Shown: one piece after another, positions 1 through 6,226 of the stretch
Position numbering within the stretch: the first letter of the stretch is position 1
How the letters are laid out: every line of letters starts with the position of its first letter
Assembly (NCBI GenBank): GCA_030667735.1
Contig: DAOUVG010000001.1
Coordinates: 1-23,515, forward strand
DNA length: 23,515 bases
Direction: 5' to 3'
Source: Dehalococcoidales bacterium
Lineage (GTDB): Bacteria > Chloroflexota > Dehalococcoidia > Dehalococcoidales > Fen-1064
Made by a program: the position numbers and the translations under genes
Notes under the pieces: generated by a model
Told to the model about the DNA's origin: nothing
Database searches by the model: none
Seen by the model: only the letters and a program-made list of their open reading frames with translations

Positions 1-84
1 CCTGACTACCTGCCATTCATCGCTACCGCAGGGGTGCTTCTTCTTGAGTCGGACGATGTCGCCCAGTCTTATCTCAGTGACCAT
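1..84 (-). CDS. DUF951 family protein, N-terminal part (cut by left window edge)
   Basis: The minus strand reads an ATG at 84 followed by 28 codons that stay open to the window edge. The peptide begins MVTEIRLGDIVRLKKKHPCG and continues with S-D-E-W-Q-V-V-R. The L-G-D-I-V-R-L-[KR]-K-x-H-P-C-G pattern is the hallmark start of the small DUF951 family, about 60-70 residues with Cys residues thought to bind metal. Its function is unknown. It starts only 6 bp after the pyrF stop, so it is presumably the second gene of the pyrF transcript. Only the first Cys (residue 19) is inside the window; the rest of the gene lies to the left. The family call rests on this short segment, and no strong ribosome binding site is seen. 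Confidence 0.75.
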   Translation of the reverse strand, partial: MVTEIRLGDIVRLKKKHPCGSDEWQVVR

Positions 85-90
85 TGGCTA

Positions 91-909
91 TCACTTTGGA
101 AGGGTTGACCGGTGCCGGTTTATCTCGTCGCGCAGGGTTGCAGCGGCGTTTCGGGCCGCGGTGTCGAAGTCCTTCCCCCTTGATGCGTAGAGGACCTGCC
201 GTGACGAGTTGATGACCATTCCTCTACCCTGTGCGTTCGCTCCTTGGTGGACCGCTTGCGCCACATCGCCACCCTGAACACCGGTACCGGGAACGAGGAA
301 GAGCATATCCGGGTGGCTCTTTCGGATTATGCCCAGCTCGCCGGGATAGGTAGCGCCGACCACCAGCCCGATGTTGCCGTGTGTGTTCCACTCCGCGGCC
401 TTGAGAGCTACGATTTGATAAAGGGGGAGGTAGTCTCTACCGTACCGGCAGCGCAGGTCCTGAAAATCGGCCGCGCCCGGATTTGAAGTACGGCACAGTA
501 TGAATATCCCCCGGTCCTGGTATGAAGTGAAAGGCTCCACGGAATCAAATCCCAGGTACGGGTTTACCGTCATTGCGTCGAAGCCGAGGTTATCGAATAT
601 GGCGTGAGCGTAGGCAACGGCGGTATTGCCGATATCGTTCCGCTTGGCATCGGCGATGACAGGTATATCTTCCGGGATGTGTTTCAGAGTCTCCCTGAGG
701 GCTTCCTGCCCCGCTTCCCCGAGGGCTTCGTAGAAGGCAAGGTTTGGCTTGTAGGCACAGACCAGGTCGGACGTAGCATCAACTATCGCCCGGTTGAAAT
801 CGGACACACTGATGTTCTCCGGCATACGCTTCGGGTCGGGGTCAAGCCCGATGCAGACCAGGCTGTTGTTCCGTTCTACCGCGTTGTTCAGCTTCTCGGT
901 GAAAGACAT
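91..909 (-). CDS. pyrF: Orotidine 5'-phosphate decarboxylase (type 2 PyrF)
   Basis: The 272-residue product converts OMP to UMP, the last step of de novo pyrimidine synthesis in the cytosol. The start shows the family pattern (S-L-V-C-I-G-L-D-P-D-P at 16-26), K53 lies in A-Y-K-P-N, and the catalytic stretch D-A-K-R-N-D-I-G-N-T is at 87-96 (D87, K89, D92 being the expected charge network). The V-G-A-T-Y-P-G-E-L stretch and the V-P-G-T-G-x-Q-G-G phosphate-binding loop follow. The length and D-A-K-R-x-D motif fit the longer type-2 PyrF group rather than the short E. coli type. The ATG at 909 is preceded by AAGGAGG at a good distance. A TTGACG/TAATAT promoter lies upstream, and the DUF951 gene follows 6 bp downstream. 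Confidence 0.96.
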   Translation of the reverse strand: MSFTEKLNNAVERNNSLVCIGLDPDPKRMPENISVSDFNRAIVDATSDLVCAYKPNLAFYEALGEAGQEALRETLKHIPEDIPVIADAKRNDIGNTAVAYAHAIFDNLGFDAMTVNPYLGFDSVEPFTSYQDRGIFILCRTSNPGAADFQDLRCRYGRDYLPLYQIVALKAAEWNTHGNIGLVVGATYPGELGIIRKSHPDMLFLVPGTGVQGGDVAQAVHQGANAQGRGMVINSSRQVLYASRGKDFDTAARNAAATLRDEINRHRSTLPK

Positions 910-948
910 CCAGCGCCTCCTTGCTGTCCGGGTTCGCCGGTGTACCTG

Positions 949-977
949 ATATTAGCAATATCGCTATGCAGCGTCAA
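949..977 (-). promoter_or_regulatory. Sigma70-type promoter of pyrF-DUF951
   Basis: On the minus strand a TTGACG -35 box (972-977) is separated by exactly 17 bp from a TAATAT -10 box (949-954). Transcription would start near 942 and give a leader of about 30 nt before the AAGGAGG site and the pyrF ATG. The -10 box is identical to that of the divergent promoter at 1317-1345. Confidence 0.7.
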
Positions 978-1048
978 GGGTCTTAGCGAATTGGCGGAAT
1001 GTGACTTGTATCATATTCGGCGCTCACCCGCAGGTCTAGAATAGAGTT

Positions 1049-1262
1049 AACCACAGGGAGATGGCGGAGGTCGGCAGTAAAGGGTCCTCTGACGTGGTGG
1101 CTTGAAGGGCGTGGTTGTAGAGAGGTACGGGATACTCCCTGAGGTTGGCTTCCCGCCGGAAGGTAGTGGTTGTTGAAGTTGGGTGGCCGGCGGGAAGCCT
1201 TAGAACACCACCGAAATGATTGTGAAGGTTTCCTCGGCGATAGCTGAGGAAACCTTTCTCTA
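1049..1262 (+). ncRNA. Candidate structured RNA in the pyrF/DUF2284 intergenic region
   Basis: This lies in a 477-bp stretch (910-1386) with no credible gene. Three nested or serial pairings are seen. CAGGGAG (1054-1060) pairs with CTCCCTG (1135-1141). GGCTTCCCGCCGG (1147-1159) pairs perfectly with CCGGCGGGAAGCC (1187-1199) around a 27-nt loop. A 14-bp terminator-like hairpin with a GATA loop spans 1225-1256. In the last stem, position 1236/1245 is a G-U pair on the plus strand but would be an A-C mismatch on the minus strand, which favours a plus-strand RNA. A TAGAAT box at 1037-1042 could be a -10 element, but no good -35 accompanies it. The order CCCTGAGG - long stem - GCCTTAGAAC is faintly like the central bubble of 6S RNA; this is only a resemblance by eye, and no known family is claimed. 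Confidence 0.3.
1225..1262 (+). terminator. Terminator-like hairpin with GATA loop
   Basis: AAGGTTTCCTCGGC pairs with GCTGAGGAAACCTT (14 bp, one G-U on the plus strand) around a GATA tetraloop. The plus-strand tail is TCTCTATTAT, moderately T-rich. It would end any plus-strand transcript from the preceding structured region and insulate the DUF2284 promoter downstream. The minus-strand tail is less T-rich. Confidence 0.5.
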
Positions 1263-1316
1263 TTATCACAAGCAATGACGTTGTCAGGTTCTGTCAATTG
1301 CCATGATTCCACCAAA

Positions 1317-1345
1317 TTGACTTGGTTGCATCACTGGACTAATAT
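1317..1345 (+). promoter_or_regulatory. Sigma70-type promoter of the DUF2284-lysA-holB-ricT run
   Basis: A TTGACT -35 box (1317-1322) and a TAATAT -10 box (1340-1345) are separated by 17 bp. The predicted start near 1352 leaves a leader of about 35 nt that carries the AGGAGGGG ribosome binding site at 1373-1380. Confidence 0.7.
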
Positions 1346-1386
1346 TAGGGTGGAGTCTTGCGAGCAGGTTGCAGGAGGGGAGGAAA

Positions 1387-2040
1387 GTGGCCGAAGAGCG
1401 GAAAATAGCGCGCGCGTTTCCCGGTCAGGTTGATGAGGAGATCCTGAGGGCCGACCTGGAGGGGTACCGTCAGCTGGCGCTGGAGCTTGGCGCGACAGAT
1501 GCGAAGGTCATACCGGCGGAGTGGGTCAGAGTGGACGAGCGGGTGAGGCTCAAATGCATGATTCCTCCCTGTCCTAACTACAATCGGTGCGGGTACTGCC
1601 CGCCCTATACGCCTGAGCCGGAGTTCATGCGGAAGGCACTGGGTCGGTACCATTGGGAGGTCCTTTTCAATCACTATGCACCTGCTGAGGATTTTACCGA
1701 TTTTACCCGGTACTACCCTCACGGGAGACAGCACCAGAGGAAAACCGATGAGATTGCCGCCAGGATTGAGAGGGCAGGATTTGCCGATGGCTATCGTTTT
1801 GCCCTTGGTTTCGGCGCCGGTGGTTGCCGGGATACAATGTGTAACGGCGGCCTGTGCCAGATGCTTGATAGCGGCCGCTGCCCACACATACTGATGGCAC
1901 GCCCTTCCATGGAGGGCGTAAGCATTGATGCTATCGACCTGGTGAACCGGGTGGGCTGGACGATATATCCCATCTACCGGACGATGGACCCATCCACGGT
2001 CCCGGGCGGCATATCGGTAGGGATTGTCTTTATCTATTAG
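1387..2040 (+). CDS. DUF2284 predicted metal-binding protein
   Basis: This is a 217-residue cytosolic protein of the DUF2284 family, which has no established biochemical role. Two Cys groups are visible: C57, C62, C68 and C71 in the block around P-P-C-P-N-Y-N-R-C-G-Y-C-P-P-Y, and C147, C152, C157 and C165 in the block G-A-G-G-C-R-x-x-M-C-x-G-G-L-C ending at R-C-P-H. Eight conserved-looking cysteines suggest one or two iron-sulfur clusters or zinc sites; this is inference. I chose the GTG at 1387 because AGGAGGGG lies 6 nt upstream; an in-frame TTG at 1369 overlaps no such site. It is the first gene after the promoter at 1317-1345, and a 54-codon gene follows after 42 bp. Confidence 0.88.
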   Translation: MAEERKIARAFPGQVDEEILRADLEGYRQLALELGATDAKVIPAEWVRVDERVRLKCMIPPCPNYNRCGYCPPYTPEPEFMRKALGRYHWEVLFNHYAPAEDFTDFTRYYPHGRQHQRKTDEIAARIERAGFADGYRFALGFGAGGCRDTMCNGGLCQMLDSGRCPHILMARPSMEGVSIDAIDLVNRVGWTIYPIYRTMDPSTVPGGISVGIVFIY

Positions 2041-2082
2041 CGCTGGTTAACGGGGCGGCGGTTGCCAGAAAAGGAGAGACCG

Positions 2083-2247
2083 GTGGCAAAAGACGTTATT
2101 GATTTGCTGGAGAGCTATATCCCGGCGGATGACCCCAGGAAATGGGCCAAGCTGACGAGCACGGTGGAGTCACGCCGGCTCGAGCTTATGCTGCTCAGGG
2201 AAATCCTGCTGGAGTTACGGGAACTGAATAAGGCAAAGTGCGCCTAG
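2083..2247 (+). CDS. Small hypothetical protein (54 aa)
   Basis: I do not recognise this gene. It encodes 54 residues beginning MAKDVIDLLESYIPADDPRK. The second half (about 31-50) is rich in Leu, Glu and Arg and should form a single amphipathic helix, perhaps a short coiled coil. There is no signal peptide or membrane segment, and the one Cys is at the penultimate codon pair (K-C-A end). The GTG start at 2083 is supported by AAGGAGA at 2071-2077. The position between the DUF2284 gene and lysA, on the same strand with gaps of 42-51 bp, suggests co-transcription. Reality of the gene rests on the ribosome binding site, codon pattern and operon position. Confidence 0.6.
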   Translation: MAKDVIDLLESYIPADDPRKWAKLTSTVESRRLELMLLREILLELRELNKAKCA

Positions 2248-2298
2248 CCCGGATGGTTCGGGTATCCCGTAATTCTGGTTTCAGGAGGACCTTTGGCA

Positions 2299-3606
2299 AT
2301 GGTAGATAGGCTTCCCTTGTTCCCACCGGGGAGCGAGGTTAATCAACAGGGCCACCTCGTTATTGGCGGCTGCGATACCGTAGCGCTGGCGGCCGAGTTC
2401 GGTACGCCCTTGTATCTGTTTGACGAAGCCGCGCTCCGCGCTAAATGCCGTGAATTCAGGGACGAGTTCGGCGGGCGCTACCCTGATATTGTCGTTGCAT
2501 ACTCCTGCAAGGCCTTCCTGAACAAAGCCCTGCTGCTTCTCCTCGTCGAAGAAGGTCTGGGGCTTGATGTGGTCTCGGGTGGCGAGCTTGGTATTGCCCG
2601 GTCGGCAGACTTTCCGATGAACAGGGTCTACTTCGCCGGTAACAATAAATCGCCGGAAGAGATAAAGCTGGCTTTGGAGTCAAGGATTTGCCGACTCGTC
2701 GTGGATAACTTCCATGAGCTAAATCTACTCGGTAAACTGGTACAGGGACTCGACTATACACCGGAGATACTGCTGCGGATAACTCCGGGGGTGGACCCGC
2801 ATACCCACCAGTACATCACCACCGGCAACATCGATAGCAAGTTCGGCATTCCTCTGGTCCAGGGCGAAAAGGCGGTGGCCGCGGCGATGTCCATGCCTGG
2901 AGTGGACCTTGTCGGTCTGCATTTCCACATTGGCTCCCAGATATCTGAGGTCGAGCCGTACCGGGAATCCGTCCGGGCCATTCTGGGCCTTGCCGCCGAG
3001 ATGAAGCGTAAGCACGGGTTCGAACTCAAGGAGTTAGATGTCGGTGGGGGTTTTGGTGTCCGGTACACCCTGGACTCTCCGGCAACACCGATTTCTGTTT
3101 TCGCCGAGGTGATAACATCCTCTGTTATTGACGGATGCCGGGAACTGGGACTGGAAACGCCGCGACTGGTGGTCGAACCGGGGAGGTCTCTGGTGGCGCA
3201 GGCCGGTGTTGCGCTCTACACCGCCGGTGTGGTCAAGGATATACCGAATATCAGGCGCTACGTCTCCATTGACGGTGGCATGGCGGACAACATCCGCCCG
3301 GCGCTCTACGGTGCCCGGCACGAGGCGGTGGTGGCCAACAAGATGAGGGAAGATGAATCGGAGAAGGTCACCATTGCGGGTAAGTTCTGCGAGTCCGGAG
3401 ACATACTGATACGGGATATTGGCCTGCCGCCGGTTACCGCCGGTGACAACATCGCGGTGGCGGGCTGCGGTGCCTACTGCCTCACCGAGGCGATGAACTA
3501 CAACGCCTCATTCAAACCGGCCGTAATCATGGTCAGGGAGGGCAAGGCACGCCTTATCCGGCGTCGTGAAACGCTGGAAGACCTGACCCGACTGGATGTA
3601 GTATAG
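2299..3606 (+). CDS. lysA: Diaminopimelate decarboxylase
   Basis: The product decarboxylates meso-diaminopimelate to L-lysine with PLP, the last step of lysine synthesis. Of its 435 residues, K71 in V-A-Y-S-C-K-A-F is the expected PLP Schiff-base lysine. H-F-H-I-G-S-Q (208-214) and D-V-G-G-G-F-G (247-253) belong to the alanine-racemase-like barrel. E-P-G-R-S (293-297) contacts the cofactor phosphate. C-E-S-G-D (364-368) is the canonical active-site motif donated across the dimer. The length is typical. AGGAGG at 2283-2288 is followed by TTG at 2293 and ATG at 2299, both in frame; I prefer the ATG. The usual partner genes dapA/dapB are not adjacent. holB follows after 11 bp, so the two are probably co-transcribed. 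Confidence 0.96.
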   Translation: MVDRLPLFPPGSEVNQQGHLVIGGCDTVALAAEFGTPLYLFDEAALRAKCREFRDEFGGRYPDIVVAYSCKAFLNKALLLLLVEEGLGLDVVSGGELGIARSADFPMNRVYFAGNNKSPEEIKLALESRICRLVVDNFHELNLLGKLVQGLDYTPEILLRITPGVDPHTHQYITTGNIDSKFGIPLVQGEKAVAAAMSMPGVDLVGLHFHIGSQISEVEPYRESVRAILGLAAEMKRKHGFELKELDVGGGFGVRYTLDSPATPISVFAEVITSSVIDGCRELGLETPRLVVEPGRSLVAQAGVALYTAGVVKDIPNIRRYVSIDGGMADNIRPALYGARHEAVVANKMREDESEKVTIAGKFCESGDILIRDIGLPPVTAGDNIAVAGCGAYCLTEAMNYNASFKPAVIMVREGKARLIRRRETLEDLTRLDVV

Positions 3607-3617
3607 GGGATTGTGCC

Positions 3618-4676
3618 ATGTGGAACATAGTTGGACAGGACAGAGCGGTATCCCTGTTTCAGCGCAGCATGGCAGCAGGTACGCTGTCCCATGCCTATCT
3701 CCTGGTGGGGGCGGCACATGTCGGTAAGATGACCCTGGCGATGGACCTGGCCCGCGCAGTGAACTGCGAAGGTGATGAGCCTCCCTGCGGCGAGTGCGAC
3801 TCATGCCGGCGAATCACCGAGGGGAAGCACGCCGATATAAGTGTGACCAGTCTGACCGATATCGGTGACGAGGAGAGCGGTGAAGACGAAGTTGCGGGGA
3901 AAGGCGCACGGACGAAGATTGGCGTAGGGCAGATTGACCAGATTCTGCACTCGGTGAGCCTGCCGCCGTTTGAGGGCAGGTGCAAGGTCTTTGTTCTTGA
4001 TGGTGCCGAGTTCTTCTCGATAGGGGCGGCCAATCGACTGCTGAAGACCCAGGAGGAGCCTGAGGGCAGCGTGGTCTTTGTACTGCTGACGACGAACGAG
4101 AGCATGCTGCCGGTTACGGTTGTCTCCCGGTGCCAGCGGGTTGAGCTGAGGCCAATGGGGGCTGGTGAGATAGAGGCCGCGCTTGCTTCCCGGTGGGGTG
4201 TAGAGCCGGAGAGGGCCAGGCTCCTGTCCCGGCTCGCCAACGGACACCTGGGATGGGCTATATCGGCTGCGAGCGAAGGTAGCCTGCTCCAGCAGCGTGA
4301 CGAGTGGCTGGAAGGGATGCACATAATCATCGATGCCGGCTATGAGGAGCGTTTTGGCTACGCTGCCCGGCTGGCAGGCAGGTTCAGGCGGAATCGCAGG
4401 GAGGTCCAGGAGCAGCTTGACCTCTGGTTGGACTGGTGGCGCGACCTGCTGCTGGTGAACGTGGGATGCGGTGATGCGGTTGTCAATGTTGACCACCTGC
4501 CTGCCCTGACCGAAATGGCGGGTAGATACAGTCTGGCCCAGGTAAAGGTCTTTATTGAGAATATTCGGTCGGCCGGCGGGCAACTCAGGCTGAATGCCAA
4601 TCCCCAGCTCGTGCTGGAAGTATTGATGCTGAGCATTCCGGATGGAGCTGGAGCAGCGAACCCGGCGGCCAGCTAG
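3618..4676 (+). CDS. holB: DNA polymerase III delta-prime subunit
   Basis: This is the 352-residue AAA+ clamp-loader subunit that helps load the beta sliding clamp at the replication fork. The N-terminus M-W-x-I-V-G-Q-x-R-A is typical. A P-loop-like G-A-A-H-V-G-K-M-T (31-39) has Met in place of the usual Ser/Thr directly after Lys, so its own ATP use is doubtful, as in several delta-prime subunits. Four Cys (C50, C57, C60, C63) form the expected zinc module. L-L-K-T-x-E-E-P at 141-148 and the S-R-C motif (170-172), which completes the neighbouring ATP site in the clamp loader, are present. The holB-ricT (yaaT) order is the same as in Bacillus, which supports both calls. Confidence 0.95.
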   Translation: MWNIVGQDRAVSLFQRSMAAGTLSHAYLLVGAAHVGKMTLAMDLARAVNCEGDEPPCGECDSCRRITEGKHADISVTSLTDIGDEESGEDEVAGKGARTKIGVGQIDQILHSVSLPPFEGRCKVFVLDGAEFFSIGAANRLLKTQEEPEGSVVFVLLTTNESMLPVTVVSRCQRVELRPMGAGEIEAALASRWGVEPERARLLSRLANGHLGWAISAASEGSLLQQRDEWLEGMHIIIDAGYEERFGYAARLAGRFRRNRREVQEQLDLWLDWWRDLLLVNVGCGDAVVNVDHLPALTEMAGRYSLAQVKVFIENIRSAGGQLRLNANPQLVLEVLMLSIPDGAGAANPAAS

Positions 4677-4685
4677 AGGTAGACT

Positions 4686-5540
4686 ATGGCTGAAATTGTT
4701 GGTATACGGTTCAAGATAGCAGGTAAAATCTATTACTTCGACCCTAACGGTATTGACCTCGAAGTGGATGACCGTGTGGTGGTCGAGACGACGCGCGGCC
4801 TGGAGGTCGGGCGTGTGGCCATCGCCTCCAAAGAGGTTGCTGCCAGCGACGTGGTCAAGCCACTGAAGCCCGTAGTTCGCAAGGCGGAACCTGAAGAAAT
4901 TAACCACGCCGAGCAATATGAGGAGAAAGAAAGCGAGGTAATGAAGGAGTGCAGCCAGTTGGTTACAGAGATGAACCTGCCGATGAAGCTGCTTTCGGCG
5001 GAGTACAGCCTTGACGGCCGGCACCTTACCTTCTTCTTCAGTGCCGAGGAGAGGGTGGACTTTCGCGAACTGGTACGGGAACTGGCGGGACGCTTCAAGA
5101 TACGCGTGGAACTGCGTCAGGTGGGGGCACGGGACGAGGCCAAGCTGCTGGGGGGCTTCGGGCGGTGTGGTCGTCCCCTGTGTTGTGCCAGTTTCCTTTC
5201 TGAGTTTACCCCCATCTCCATCCGGATGGCGAAAGAGCAGAATCTACCACTGAATCCGATGAAGATATCCGGTGTCTGCGGCCGCCTCCTGTGCTGCCTG
5301 GCTTACGAGAATCAGCAGTACCGCTGCATGAAGGGGAAGATGCCCAGAGAAGGCCGGCACGTGTCTACTGCCATGGGGATGGCCAGGGTTCTGGGTACAA
5401 ATCTGCTGAAGGAGTCGGTACTGGTAGAGCTGGAAAGCAAGGTGAGCGTTGAGCTACCGCTCAGCGAGATATCCCTCAACGAAGAGACGGAGAGCAAATC
5501 GGAACCCAGACCAGGCAGGAGACAGAGGAGGGGCCGGTGA
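4686..5540 (+). CDS. ricT: PSP1-domain protein RicT (YaaT)
   Basis: The 284-residue product has a PSP1 domain. In Bacillus the homologue RicT (YaaT) works with RicA and RicF in a complex carrying 4Fe-4S clusters that assists RNase Y-dependent mRNA maturation and affects phosphorelay signalling. The sequence shows the Cys-rich heart of the family: C161, C166 and C167 in G-R-C-G-R-P-L-C-C, then C198, C203 and C204 in V-C-G-R-L-L-C-C, plus C214. The last 20 or so residues are basic (G-R-R-Q-R-R-G-R end). Start ATG 4686 follows AGAGGT with a 5-nt spacer. It begins 9 bp after holB. I see no RicA or RicF in the window. Confidence 0.92.
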   Translation: MAEIVGIRFKIAGKIYYFDPNGIDLEVDDRVVVETTRGLEVGRVAIASKEVAASDVVKPLKPVVRKAEPEEINHAEQYEEKESEVMKECSQLVTEMNLPMKLLSAEYSLDGRHLTFFFSAEERVDFRELVRELAGRFKIRVELRQVGARDEAKLLGGFGRCGRPLCCASFLSEFTPISIRMAKEQNLPLNPMKISGVCGRLLCCLAYENQQYRCMKGKMPREGRHVSTAMGMARVLGTNLLKESVLVELESKVSVELPLSEISLNEETESKSEPRPGRRQRRGR

Positions 5541-5641
5541 CGCAGGGGCTGTGACATCCCTGCATCAGATGGGGCCTGGAGGGTGGATTCCCCTGTTTCA
5601 CGCCTGAATAGGACGCGATAGGTCGGCGCTTCCGTCGACTG

Positions 5642-6157
5642 CTAATGGGGGAGGTATCTCTGCCACTCCTCCCGGGTCTCCAGGTAGTGCGATGAGATGT
5701 AGGAATAGCGGTTGCCCCGCGGTGCGGTGGGCTGATGGAGCAGTTTCATCCCCGCTTCTTCCAGGGTCTTTCCGGCTTTACGTCGATTGCAGGATACGCA
5801 GGCACTTGCCAGGTTCTCCCAGGTGTGCGGGCCGCCCCGAAAGCGGGGGATTATGTGGTCCAGGGTTAGCTGCCGGGTTTCCTTGCCGCAATACTGGCAC
5901 GAATAGTGGTCGCGGTTGAAGACTTCCAGCCGGGTAAGTCTCCTGTTGACCCGGAAAGGGCGTTTCACCAGATAGGGCAGGCGGATGACTGAAGGTACCG
6001 GGAACTCGCGAGTAGCCGTGTATATTAAACCGACGCCGTTCTCCAGCATCTCAGCCTTACTCTGGTAGATTAAAACTATCGCCCGTCGCGCGCGGCAGAT
6101 ATTCAGTGGTTCGTAGTTCTGGTTCAGCACCAGAACAGGAAGGTCTATCGTCGTCAA
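5642..6157 (-). CDS. HNH endonuclease domain protein
   Basis: This 171-residue protein belongs to the widespread stand-alone HNH family (COG1403-like). An N-terminal segment beginning V-L-N-Q-N-Y-E-P-L-N (10-19) is characteristic of that group. The HNH core has C87-x-x-C90, D100-H101-I-I-P, E114-N115-L and C120-x-x-C123-N124, which matches a zinc-anchored beta-beta-alpha metal finger with H101 as the likely catalytic base. The biological role of these chromosomal copies is unknown; no methyltransferase or homing context is present. The start is a TTG at 6157, preceded by GGAGAGGG. It has its own promoter at 6184-6213. The 101-bp convergent gap to ricT holds only weak hairpins and no clear terminator. 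Confidence 0.9.
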   Translation of the reverse strand: MTTIDLPVLVLNQNYEPLNICRARRAIVLIYQSKAEMLENGVGLIYTATREFPVPSVIRLPYLVKRPFRVNRRLTRLEVFNRDHYSCQYCGKETRQLTLDHIIPRFRGGPHTWENLASACVSCNRRKAGKTLEEAGMKLLHQPTAPRGNRYSYISSHYLETREEWQRYLPH

Positions 6158-6183
6158 ATTCCCTCTCCGTTCTGCAGAAGCCT

Positions 6184-6213
6184 ATTTTACTACGGATGCC
6201 CCGGTTGTGTAAA
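6184..6213 (-). promoter_or_regulatory. Sigma70-type promoter of the HNH gene
   Basis: On the minus strand a TTTACA -35 box (6208-6213) is followed after 18 bp by a TAAAAT -10 box (6184-6189). Each differs from consensus at one position. The predicted leader to the TTG start is about 20 nt. It sits 14 bp from the stop of the preceding helicase-loader gene, so the HNH gene can be expressed separately. Confidence 0.65.
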
Positions 6214-6226
6214 TAATGGCGAAGGC

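Noticed and set aside
983..1315. Minus-strand open frame of 110 codons across the intergenic hairpins
   Set aside because: It has no start with a ribosome binding site, runs through the perfect inverted repeats and the promoter region, and resembles no protein family.
3801..5024. A 407-codon open frame on the minus strand opposite holB and ricT
   Set aside because: It lies antisense to two clearly identified genes, has no recognisable motifs, and is rich in residues expected from reverse reading of GC-rich codons.
5542..5593. Terminator between ricT and the convergent HNH gene (GCAGGG/CCCTGC and GGGG/CCCC pairings)
   Set aside because: The stems are only 4-6 bp and no T-tract follows on either strand.
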